Shown here: one piece after another, positions 25,078 through 36,027 of the stretch
Numbering within the stretch: position 1 is the first letter of the stretch
Layout: each line of letters opens with the position of its first letter
Assembly: GCF_963678635.1 (NCBI RefSeq)
Contig: NC_087070.1
Span: forward strand, 49,519,467-49,583,466
DNA from: Symsagittifera roscoffensis
Lineage: Eukaryota > Xenacoelomorpha > Acoela > Convolutidae
Direction of reading: 5' to 3'
Length of the DNA stretch: 64,000 nucleotides
Position numbers and translations under genes: made by a program
The notes under the pieces: model-generated
The model's input: the letters and a program-made list of their open reading frames with translations, nothing else
Told to the model about the DNA's origin: nothing
The model's database searches: none

Positions 25078-25085
25078 TGTTGTCG

Positions 25086-25484
25086 CAAAGGCAAATCAAG
25101 AATATTCTTGAGGGGAGAAGGCAGTTTTTCAAAAAAATTTCGAAAATTTTGTCGACCTTCTTTTTAGGTTGACCAACTTGATGTTCCGAGCACTCCCAGA
25201 ACAATAAAAAGACTCTATTCCTAGCAAAAATTTAGCGCTGCGGGCAAATTTTGAAAAAGCAGGTAAAAAAAGCAGTTTTTGGGCAATTTTGGAAAAGTTT
25301 GACCAAAATTGCGTCTTTTTTGGGGCGCACTCTCATTTGAAAGTAGTAAAATAAAACTTTTAGGGTTGGTCGGCCTAAAATGGATGTCATAAAATAATAT
25401 CAAAAAGGGGAGCCTTTGGTTGGCGAGAGGGTCAACTCCCTAAGGAGAGGGCGTATCCGCCCCCACCCCCTAAGTCCACCCCTG
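25086..25484 (+). mobile_element. hAT-type MITE, diverged, 8-bp TSD TGTTGTCG
   Basis: A 399-bp diverged copy. The left end has drifted to CAAAGGCAAATCAAGAATAT, while the right end still reads AAGTCCACCCCTG. TGTTGTCG is repeated at 25078-25085 and 25485-25492. It lies about 560 bp upstream of the carbonic anhydrase start codon. Confidence 0.85.
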
Positions 25485-25935
25485 TGTTGTCGTAATATTG
25501 CGGTCTTTCTTCTGTTTTTTGTCAGTTCAGTTCATGCTAAGTCTAATATCGTTTGAAGGGGTATGACAAAATGCATGTTCATGCCACAAAAGTTTATTCA
25601 TTTTTTATTAATTGTGAGGCGTAACGTATTCTTTACTTTCTTGCAAAGCTTGCTCGCGGTACCATGCTGGTTTGTATTGTATTTTTCAACCATTAGATTA
25701 AATAATCATAACTTGAGCTAATCGGTTTTGTGTGTAAAAAAATCAAAACAGCGTTTGTCATGTGCGCTTTTAAAAAATCTGAACCAGCCGAAAGTTCAAA
25801 CTTTGGCGACTTGCGAAACGCATGTAGCTTGAAATGATGAACACACACCTCTGAATACAGAAGAAATCTCACCTCAGATTGGTTGATAATTTGATACACC
25901 TTTCAGCAGTCATTACAGCCGGCGAAAACTTATAA

Positions 25936-26042
25936 CTAACTTTATTTATCGCAGAAGTAAAATACAATCGAGTTGTTCTGCTGCCGAACTAAAATTTTTA
26001 ATTCAACAAAAACTGAAAAATTTTGCCTAGTATAAAATCATC
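25936..26042 (+). promoter_or_regulatory. Upstream region of carbonic anhydrase with two possible splice acceptors
   Basis: CTAAC followed by TTTATTTATCGCAG (AG at 25953-25954) is a good acceptor with a branch-like motif. A second, TTTTGCCTAG, ends at 26030, 12 bases before the ATG. TATAAAA at 26031 is too close to the ATG to act as a normal TATA box for it. This suggests a 5' UTR intron, or a spliced leader if the organism uses one. Without transcripts I cannot choose. Confidence 0.4.
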
Positions 26043-26819
26043 ATGAGTTTCGACGATTCTTGGCATCACAGCAGCCAGTTTGCCTGGCCGAAACAGTTTC
26101 CAGTGTCGATCACAGGTGCCCGTCAATCACCAATTGACATCAAAGAAAAAGATGCCGACAAAGTGCTTCTTCCCCAGTTCAACCTGAAATGCGTCGAAGG
26201 AGATCAGAACGCGAACTGGACCATGACGAATAATGGACACACTTTGAGTTTGGCTCCCGCAGCTGGTTGCAAGTGGCAGTTGTCTGGAAGTCTTCTCCAG
26301 GGGAACTATATCCTGGACCATTTCCACAGTCATTGGGGAGAGAGCGGGGACTATGGATGTGAACACTTGATTGAGGGTCAGTCTTATGCAGGCGAGACCC
26401 ACTTTGTCTTCAAATGGGCACCCAATCAGGGTAAAGAAGTCAAAGATGCCGCCGCAGTTTGGGGTATAATGATGGACGAGTCGCCTCAAAGTGACCCGAA
26501 CGCGCAGAAAATATTCGATGACATCATCGGCAAAAACATTAGCAAGGTCATCAAGCCCGGCTCTACTCAGATCCCAGCGCTGGACTTCGCGACTCTGGTC
26601 CCGGCCGGACAGTCCGAATACTACGCCTACCAGGGATCCCTGACAACTCCTCCTTTTGCCGAAGTGGTGTTGCACATCGTCTTCAAGAACCCAGTCAAGG
26701 TGTCCAAGAAGTACATGGATAAACTGCGCAGTCTGGGAGATCTGAGAGGGGGGAAAACGGAGGCGAACTACCGATGGATCCAGCCTCTGAACGGCCGAAA
26801 GATTTTCTGGTCCTGCTGA
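26043..26819 (+). CDS. Alpha-class carbonic anhydrase, intact, single exon
   Basis: This catalyses CO2 + H2O to bicarbonate and a proton. The 258-residue length is that of a cytosolic alpha-CA such as vertebrate CA II, and there is no signal peptide or C-terminal anchor. Visible landmarks: QSPIDI (28-33); NNGH with the likely proton-shuttle His66; zinc ligands His95 and His97 in DHFHSHWG and His120 in GETHFVF; Glu107 and Glu118 of the active-site network; GSLTTPPF (198-205) with the gatekeeper Thr. All key catalytic residues are kept, so I infer an active enzyme. At the usual Trp in V-T-W-I-V there is His211. The ATG at 26043 is the first in frame and gives the family length. GC content is far above the flanks. 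The gene has no intron, while the neighbouring lectin gene has a 10 kb one. A retrocopy is possible, but I see no poly(A) tail or flanking duplication. Confidence 0.96.
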   Translation: MSFDDSWHHSSQFAWPKQFPVSITGARQSPIDIKEKDADKVLLPQFNLKCVEGDQNANWTMTNNGHTLSLAPAAGCKWQLSGSLLQGNYILDHFHSHWGESGDYGCEHLIEGQSYAGETHFVFKWAPNQGKEVKDAAAVWGIMMDESPQSDPNAQKIFDDIIGKNISKVIKPGSTQIPALDFATLVPAGQSEYYAYQGSLTTPPFAEVVLHIVFKNPVKVSKKYMDKLRSLGDLRGGKTEANYRWIQPLNGRKIFWSC

Positions 26820-26986
26820 TTTCAAACTGGAGCTGAGTTTGAAGAAGATGTTGATCATATAAAAAACTGCTTTGAAATACTGTAGCTTTTATAAGTTATT
26901 ATTCATGATTATGTATTTTTTATATGCTGTTGATGCCATTTCCAGAGCTTATATTTGTAAACTCAAGTAAACTTTTTAAACGTTTC

Positions 26987-26992
26987 AATAAA
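26987..26992 (+). terminator. Poly(A) signal of carbonic anhydrase
   Basis: AATAAA lies 168 bases after the stop. It is followed within 50 bases by T- and TTTGAG-rich sequence typical of a downstream element. This is the best candidate 3' end. Confidence 0.6.
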
Positions 26993-26999
26993 CTAAACA

Positions 27000-29900
27000 G
27001 CATAATTTGATTTTTATTATTGAGTTTTTTTGAGTTTTTAGGCTGTAGAATAATAAATGTGGCCACAAGGTGTTCATTTTTTTGTTCATGAAATTTGATT
27101 GGATTGACGATCATAATCTCTCGAAGCATTCGTTCTGTGAAATATAATCTGACACTTCAGTTTCGGTATCCCAAAAGTGTGAAAATCAGAACGAGTTGAA
27201 GTTTTTGTCCTAGTTCAAAACAACAGGTCAGCTTGATGGCCAAAGCATTACCTCGCCCAATAAAATGTTCCCTTGCTGATAAGTTTCAAGTGTTTGATTT
27301 TGTGGGTGACTGATTGATGAGCCGAGTCGGTTCCTGCCAATTTGCTGGTGGCCTTACCAGTGATGGAAACTTTTTCTTGAGTTGTGACTATCGCGGAAGC
27401 ATCTCCTTAGTCTGCAAATACTGATTTTGTCGTCAAAAAAAATTCGTTTTTCAATTTTTTTTTGCATGCAAAATATAGATTTTTTGTGTGGACAAGGTAG
27501 TTCTAGATACACAAATATTGGATTATTTTTCCATTTCTTAAAGACGCACAAACAGCTTATTGTTCATACGCCTTAGGCAATTCATGATCAATTTAGCATT
27601 CGAAGTAAGAAAAAACAAGCGTATCTGATCAATATCTGATTAACACTTTTTCATAAGTGAAGTTTTTTTTGTTTCATTCTTAGGGCAAAACATTTTGTTT
27701 TTTACTGAACAGCTAATTTTAGCTAATCTGAGTTAAGAGCCGAGTCGGTTCCTTTCAATTTGTTGGTGGCCAATTGTTGGTGGCCAAACGATATTAGATA
27801 CTGTTCAAAATTCTTGAGAAAATTTTTTTAAAAAAAACACTTTTTTGCTTTTACAAAAACAGTAATCATACAATTTTTTTCTATAAAAAATCATTAACCA
27901 TAAAACTTTCATGCAATTTTATGTTTTTATGAAATGGCACAAAAATATCTGATTAATACTTTTTCATAAATGACTTTTTTTCGTTTCATATTTAGGGCAA
28001 AACAATTTATTTTTTATTGAACAGCTAATCTTGGCGAATCTTTTGAAAATTTGTTTCAATGCTTTTAGTAAGAATAGCAAAATTTCTTGATTTTCTCCAT
28101 ACCACACTTATATTCACAAAATTAGTGATATTAGCTTGTAAAGTTATCATTTTTCTCATTTACTTTTTATGAAATCTATTAAACAATTTTTATTTGTTGT
28201 GTTCGAACCCTTTTCTCGAACTTTTTAAAGAAAAATGTTTTTTTTGCGGCAAATATGATCAAAAACTAAAAATGTCAGCATCAAAAATATTTTAAAGCAA
28301 TGAGCGAAAGACAAAATACTGTCCCAAAACTTATCAAATCAGAAGGATATTTCATATGAAGTTCTTCTTGTACTCAGGCTTGAAAGACCTCCAGGTCGTG
28401 TTTAATGCATATCGGATGCGTAATCTTGTATTTGGTATGACCTACAAAAAGATTAATTTACTAGAAAAAATGATTCTTGAATTGTGTCGAGTTTGCATTT
28501 TCAGAAACTTCAATTAAGAATAAAATTTGGACTTTAACTCCACTTTACTGAAAGAAAGCTATCAAATCAGGACTTCAAATACTGACGTACGACCAAATCT
28601 GCAACTGCTCAATACAATTTGGTTTCAAAGGCCCCTTTTCGCTCTGGTTTCGTACCATTTTAAATGTAAAATTAATACTTTAAGTATTGTATCGTTGGCA
28701 ACATTGCGGAATATTTCTATGGCGAGCTCTGATAGTTGAATTATCCCAATTGGTGTACAATAATCATTTCAACACAAAAATCTTTTTGCATGAGATATTG
28801 AAATGATTTTTTTTGTATCTATATGCTTCTATACAAAGAAAAAAAGAGAAAACATTCATTTTAGGAAACTTTTGGGAATTAAATTTCAACAGTTTGTATG
28901 GTAACTTTTCAGAGGATTGTAACTTTTCAAAATTAAAAGGTTTTCTTCAGACTTTAAGTATGAGCAGTCTTAAGAAAAAATTAATCCAAATTGCTGTGCA
29001 TAGTCTTTCATTGAGAGCATTTTTTAAAGTATCTTCAAGGGAGAGTTTTTTTATATAAAAAAAATTGATTTAAACACGCACCGAAGCTTCATGGCTGAAA
29101 CCGTTGAACGAGGGTAAACGAGGAGGAGGCAATAAGTAACTGGGGTTAAATGTGGGGCTAGAAAATAGAGCTGAAGTCAAAGAATTACAAAAAAAACGGG
29201 ATTGAATTTGAGCAAAAATCATGAAGTTTAATTTATAAAACTAACGTCGGTTAGCAAAGGTTGTGAACGAATGAAAATAGCACACAAAACATTTTTTTTT
29301 TTAATAATTTTTTCTATCATAATTGATTAAATCAGATTGTGTCTTGTGAAAAAAATTTTGAAAAGTAAGTTGAAAATAGTCGACTATAATTTATAAATAG
29401 TCGATTTTTTTTATTTGAACAAAATTAACAAATTACAATATTTTCACTGCAATAATAATCGATTATTAGGCATGGAAATCCCGTGCGCGAAGATATAGAA
29501 ATTAGAAACTGCTTTTGAAATTATTAACAATCTGGAATGAAAAACTGAAAAAAAACAGGCTGGTTTTGTTTGATGTTCAAAAAGAATATGAAACAAAAAA
29601 TTGAGAATGGTGTCTGTTGGTATTTTGGTTTCTGTAATTATCGTGAAAAATCTTTTAAAACAAAAAATCATAACAAAATTAGTCAATTTGCAACAGAACA
29701 AGGGTCAATTTGCACACAAATTCAGAGAGATCTGCGGATATTAGTTAGAAATGATTAAATGTCTGGGATTTTTTCTTCGAATTCCAAATAAATCAGGGTT
29801 GGACGGTTACAGTGCAAATAGCACAGAAAATTCCCGCCACAAAATCCAAAAAAAAAAGATATATATTTTTGCAAATTGTGATGTATTTAGTTCGTTCGGC

Positions 29901-31050
29901 TATAACAAAACTGAACAAAGCTTAGAAAATATGTACATTGAATAGTATGAGAAATGCGCCTATTTGAAATCCGTATTATTCAAAAAAATAATCAGAACAA
30001 TTTTTTTTCAAAATTCCGCATTTTCTTACTGTTTTTCAGGATTTTTTTGTTGTCAAGAAGACGCTAAAAACTACTGAAATATTTCTGCAGTAGAATTAAG
30101 CCTCTTTTTTGTATTATAAGCCTGATGGCCCGTTATTTTTGCTCGTAATTCAATAAAAAAAATTTTAAACGGTTTTTTTTTCACTGAAAAACTTTTTGAG
30201 AGTTCGAATCATGACTGCAAGGGCTTTAAATTTATGCGTCAATCGATCCTTTTCGCCGATTTTTTAGTTTACCCGATTTTGCGTGGAAAACAAGAAAAGA
30301 ACTAAAACTCATCTGAATACAAAGTCCCTTCCCACTTTCACTGGTCGGAACCATAGGATATTAAGTATTTCTAGTTCTTCTTTTTTCGGGTTACTCGGGT
30401 CCTCCATAACGTTACTTATTGTAGATTTGAGTGTGGATGTCACTAGCAGTGTGTTTTCTCTAGTTTTCTCTAGATACTGAAAAACAATTCAATTTTAAAT
30501 TTTTTTTTGTTTTAAGGCTCATTGAGACGCGAAAAATCATATTTTCAACATAATTTAAATCTTAAGTATTCTTAACTCATTTTTGAGCCAAACGTGGTCG
30601 CACTAGATGAAACTGATCCAAAGAATTGTTCCAATTGACCGCATTTAGGTTTAGGTAGCACTTTTTTGGCCAGATGCAACCAAGCTACTTATTTGTCCAC
30701 AACTTTGTGTTTTCATTTTGCTGATTCTTAATTAATCTAGTTGTACTACATGTCTTGTTTAAAAGATAATTGGGAATGAAGTTTTTGTTTTCCAAGACAA
30801 GATTGAGCAAAAATTTAAATATACGTTTTACTTAGATGGATTATGATTATTTAGTTTTAATATTTTTTGAATAAACAAACTGCTGCAAAAAAATTATCTG
30901 GAATCAAGAAACCAATACGTCCGTAAAGTTGGCATTTGAAAAATAATTGATTGTAATGCACACAAAGAGATAAAATTTACGACATATTCGTTTCGAACCA
31001 ACAGCAATCCAAAGCTTGATTGAGCTTCAAAGTTTTTGACTCAGAGTTAA
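27000..31050. other. No gene seen; two local duplications
   Basis: GAGCCGAGTCGGTTCCT with TTGGTGGCC-like sequence occurs at about 27318 and 27738. A block with ATATCTGATTAA.ACTTTTTCATAA, TTAGGGCAAAACA and GAACAGCTAAT occurs at about 27611-27735 and again at 27945-28042. The rest, including open frames of up to 85 codons, shows no domain or conserved pattern. Confidence 0.5.
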
Positions 31051-31059
31051 TACGGCCCA

Positions 31060-33640
31060 GTCAGCAACATTTTCAATAAATTGATCCAAACAAGTTAATT
31101 GAACGAGTCTTAATGTCCTTCATTTTTCATGTATGGCACTTGCATTGTTTACATTCAGTAATTGAAGAAAAAAAACAATATGACAAGCCTTCTTTTATGT
31201 ATCAGAATTGTATGACTAGTAGTATTCTTCTAAAAGAGAACGTTTTGCTTTAAATGGTTATTATATGACTAAGTATGAAAGCAATTTGAGTTGTGCCTGA
31301 ATTTTTCAATTGGACCGTAACACAATATTCAAAGATTTTCTCAAACGAGAACAACCCATAGGATAAGTGGCGATAATCTCACAACAATCTGCATTAGAAA
31401 ATTCGCCATCTGAGTTGAACATAGAAAACCACCTTTACTCACAACAGAAAAAAAACGCAGTTTTTTGATAAAAATCAAAAAACTTCTATAAAAAAACTCA
31501 ATATTGAAAAATTTGACTTTCGTTTTTGTAAGAATTTTTACAGTTTTTAACATATAAAAACAAAAAATAGTTTGAAAAAAAGTTTTTTTTTGGGTAGAAA
31601 ACCAAGTCTGGACAAAGATTAAAAATACAATTGAATACATGGCCATACAATTTCATTATGGAAGAATGATAGTCAAGCAACTAAAAAGTTTTATCTTTCC
31701 ATTTCATTATGATTACTGCTACTCATACAAATCACATTTATGAAAAGTGTATGGCTGGTAAGTGTTTTTTTACAAACAAAATTTGTAACATTGCATTTTT
31801 GCATTTTTAGTCTATGGAGGTCAACCAGGGTGACTAGTCTAAATCTAGATAAGAACTGCCTGCAATTAAAACCGAGAAAAAGTCACTTGATACTTTTTTA
31901 GGTGAACTTAAATTATTATAGCGTTTGGGTGGAAAAATTTTCGATTTAACTGTTATCTTTCGAAAAACTCAGTTCTTAAACAACAACAATCATTTAACTG
32001 ATCTTCACAGACTATAAATAAAAAAAATCTTGTAGCTGACTTCATAGTTTTTTCTATCAACAAGTTCAATTAAAATGTTACATTTTGAAATATCATTTTT
32101 AATCAGAACCAGTGGTGCTCAAAATGCAAAATCGCAAAAATTCAGCACAATAATCCCAGGAGAGTCAAAATACTGTTGCCATGGTGGAACCAGTATAACT
32201 TGATTGTGAAAAACACTGTGAATCTCTTGCCAATGTGAAATCAAGTTAGTTTTGTTCATCTTTCTGAAACAAAACGCATCAAAGCAAGTTATCGAGCCTT
32301 AATGTCCGAGCGGAGTAAAAATGCTAGTCATACATTTCTCATGTATGGCCCACGCCTTGTTTACATTCAAAAAAAGAATGAAAACGATAAGACTAACGTT
32401 TTTTCATATATCATAATTGTATGACTAGAAGTATTCTTTTATCAGAGTTTGTTTGGCTTTAAATGGTTATTAAATGACTAATTAAAAAAGCAATTTGAGT
32501 TTTGCCTGAAATTTTTGTGTTTCGCCCGTAGCGCAAAACACAATTGTTTTCTCAAAGAAGAACAATCCATCGGACAAAAAGCAATAATAGCACAGTAATC
32601 TGCATCAAAAACTTGCCAACTGAGTTGAAAACAAAAGAACACCTTTACACAGAAGAAAAAAAAACGCAATTTTATGTTAAATACTGAAAAACTTCAATTA
32701 CAAAAAAATCGGCAGCCCAAATTGTTATTTTCGTTTTTGAAGGAACTTTCTCATGCTTCATCAGAAAAAAAGATACAGTTTAAAATACAAATTTTGTTTT
32801 TTTTTTTTGCGTAGAAAACAGAAACTGGACCAAGATTAAAAATTACGGTTCAATACATGGCCATACAGGTTCGTTATGGAAGAATTGTAGTCAAACAACT
32901 ACTAAATATGATGATAGATTGCCAATATGATTTAATGCTACTCATACTGTTCCCATGTATGAAAAAAGTAGGGCTGGTAAGTGTATTTTCAGAAAAAAAA
33001 ATCTTCAACCTTGCATTATTTGCAAATTTAGTCTATGGAGGTCAACCAGGGTTGCCTGTCTAAATCTATGTGAAAACTGCATGCAATTAAAAGCAAGAAA
33101 AATTGAACTGATATTTTTTTTAAAGACAAACTTAATTTGATACAACGCTCGGGTTCAATAACTGTTGTTTTAACTGTTCGAAAAATTCAATTTTTAAACG
33201 AATGACAACTATCTGTTAACCGTTCTTCGCTAATAATTTTTTCGTTTTTTGTTTCGGACTATATTTTAAAAATTCTTAGCTCACGTCATGTTTGCTATCA
33301 ACAAGCTTGTTTTTTTTTTAATTTTAAAATTTTATTTTTATTCTGAGCCAGTGATGCTCCAAAATCAAAGTTGCAAGCATTCAGCACAATAATTCTTTTA
33401 GAATCAAAATTACTGTTGCCAAGGTAGAACTAGTATAATATGGTTGTGAACAACACTCTGAATCTCTTGCCAGTATGAAATTAAGTTAATTTTGTTCATC
33501 TTTCTGAAACAAAATTGATCAAAACAAATTAATTGATCCAGTCCTAATGTCCGAGTGGAGTAAAACTGCTAGTCATAAATTTCTCATGTAACACAATATA
33601 CAAATGTTTTCTCAAACGAACTTTCTCACTCATTAGGGTT
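31060..33640 (+). repeat. ~1.24 kb tandem duplication, two units plus a partial third
   Basis: Blocks recur about 1.2 kb apart: ATACATGGCCATACA (31635 and 32853), AGTCTATGGAGGTCAACCAG (31810 and 33031), CAGCACAATAAT and GTGAATCTCTTGCCA-like sequence (32140-32240 and 33380-33475), and AATGTCCGAG.GGAGTAAAA (32302 and 33548). A third unit breaks off near 33600. The units have diverged, and no open frame is kept between them. Confidence 0.85.
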
Positions 33641-34730
33641 GACCTTCCTAGACTAAAAATATTAGTCATACAATTCCAAAAACCTAGTCTATGAACAAGT
33701 TTTAGGCGAAAATTTTTCATACTTTTGCCAAAATGATGTCATTGAATTTGTAAAAGACTTTTTTTTGTTTTGACATAATAGTCAATGTATCGTCATGGTT
33801 AAAAAGGGAAAAAGTTTATAAAAAATTTCAAAACATACAATGTCCATATATGGAAAAGTTGTGACCAACATTTTTTGATGGCGACAGCAACATTTTTTCT
33901 TAATTTCGAAAATTCCCTCAGTTTTTTTTCAACTTAAACGGTTGTTTTTACTCGATCAAACTTTGAACAAAATTTGTTTTGCAGGCGAATTTTAAAATTT
34001 TGTATGCGCAATTCTGTTTCTCCGGATAATTCATTCAAAAACGCTCAAATCTTTCTTCCGTTTAAATGACATGCTTATGAATGCTTTGATCAATGCTTGA
34101 TTAATGAAAAACTCAGTTTTTAAAATTCATTATCTTTTAAAATGTTTGCTAAATTTCAATGATTTGATTTGTTCATTACATCATATGTGCAAGATAACTC
34201 GTATGATGCAATTCATGTCGGTTCTAGTGCATTGTAAAAGCAACACATGCAAAATTTGCTGACTCTACTAATGAGTAAACCGAGGTTTTAGCTTTTGTAT
34301 GATAAGCTTTTTGTCAACTCGGGATTATGTTTTTTCATCTGATTTAAATTTCTAATATCGAATTTCGATTATCCCAAACTGGACAATTAATTATCCCAAA
34401 CTGGACAAATTGGCAATTTTCAATTCCTTATAAGTATTCATTTTTAATCTTTTTAAACTTAAGTTCCAGGCATCAGTATTTTTCAGATGATTTCATAAAA
34501 CTGCCCTAAAAGACTAATTGAAAAAATGAAATAATTTTGAGAAAAAACAACCACGGGCATAATTTTTCTGTCACTATCTTTCAAAATAGGACAATCTTGT
34601 TTTCTTTGATCTTTCTTTTGCGTGCCCAAGACACAGTGAGCAAGCGTTGGATTCTATATGAGGCATCGGGATCCAACTTAACTAATTGAATTGTACAAAA
34701 CTATGCAAAATAAAGATTCCAATTACTTTT
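33641..34730. other. No gene seen
   Basis: AT-rich sequence. At about 34370-34410 AATTATCCCAAACTGGAC occurs twice in a row and recalls the middle of the Helentron-like repeat. Confidence 0.4.
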
Positions 34731-34731
34731 A

Positions 34732-34960
34732 TTGTTCCGAATTTCGTAACGAAAGTAACGGAATATTTGTGCTCTAGTGGGTTTTTTTTTCTTTTATAAT
34801 TTTCGACTTTTTAAACATCCATTTTTGACGGAATTTTTTTAAATATCCTTCAAAAGGTATCGTTGTTTTGAGTTTAAATTTGAAAAGATATTTTACCTGT
34901 GATCATTTTTATGAAACTATCGTGGTTTAAAGATTGCCATTTTGGCAAACTTGGGACAAA
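34732..34960 (+). repeat. Helentron-like repeat, 5' part only
   Basis: TTGTTCCGAATTTCGTAACG, then AACGGAATATTTGTGCTC and TTTTTGACGGAATTTTTTT match the start of the repeat at 45259. Similarity fades after the GTTTAAAGATTGCCATTTTG block. A middle-type piece (GCTGCCTACGCGTGTTATAA) follows at about 35180. Confidence 0.75.
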
Positions 34961-35239
34961 AAACGCACAACAATTAATGCTCATATATCAGGGCAAATGT
35001 TCTGACAGCAATTTAGGGCCAATTGAAAATATTTTGTTTGAAAAACTGATATTGTAATTTTTTAAAAACTTTTCTGTTTTCCTTTCATCAGACTTCATGT
35101 CAAGGGGTAAATGTAGCGCATCAAAACCTAATCAAAAGAAAAAATGCTGTCTCATTTCAATTATAATTCGTTCAATCCGCTGCCTACGCGTGTTATAAGA
35201 ACGCAAGCTTCTGCGCGTTTATCAACCTAAATTAGCAAT

Positions 35240-36020
35240 TTTCAAACGCCAATAACTTGACCAAATTTCATCAGAAATAAACCAAATTTACTTTTCAGTT
35301 TCCAATTACAACATACTTCAGATGGCATTAAAAACTTTTCAGATGCATAAAAAACCAGAAACGCTTGGATAAAAAGCCAAGACTGATTGAATCAAAAAAC
35401 TACCTTAAGCATAAATATTCAGCGCTTTCATCGAAAACTGGAAAAATAAAACTTCTCGTATATTAAACTTCTGACTGTTTCTCAACATTATTCAAACATA
35501 TTTTTACAAACATCAACTAAAAACCTAGATAACTAATTTGAAATTTTTGGAACATTTTTTTATAAACAGATTTGTTTGAAACCTCCTAGCAGGTCAGCCA
35601 AATATAGTGTGATTTCTTAGAGCGTAGCAATGTAATCTCAACACATAAATTTTGTCTCAGTTCATTTTGTATCAGTATATGAGCGCATTTTTCAGCCTAC
35701 CTCTCAATCCGTAAACCCTCGACCTTTAACTGGCCCAACTAATCCAAATAAAAAAACCTCCATAACTTTTCGAAAAATGATCACTGACAAAATAAAATTC
35801 TAAATTTAAGAGCTTTTTTCGAAAATAGGAACAACAGCAAAACCTATCACAATTTTTTCTTTTGCTCAAAGCAAGCCAAAAATGTAGCATTTATCATTTG
35901 GTGATTTTTATAATTTGCTTCAAGAACCCATAGAAGGTTGAATTTTATAAAAGCATCGAGATGATATCCAACAAAAATTGTAGCTTGTTTAAAGATAATT
36001 TAAAATAGCATCAATTACTT
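35240..36020. other. No gene seen
   Basis: AT-rich. At about 35760-35820 CATAACTTTTCGAAAAATGA and TGATCACTGACAAAAT recall the Helentron-like repeat. Nothing else is recognisable. Confidence 0.4.
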
Positions 36021-36027
36021 CTAGTCA

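Noticed and set aside
26127-26858. 243-codon open frame on the minus strand
   Set aside because: It lies antisense to the carbonic anhydrase gene and follows from that gene's GC-rich codon use; no domain is seen.
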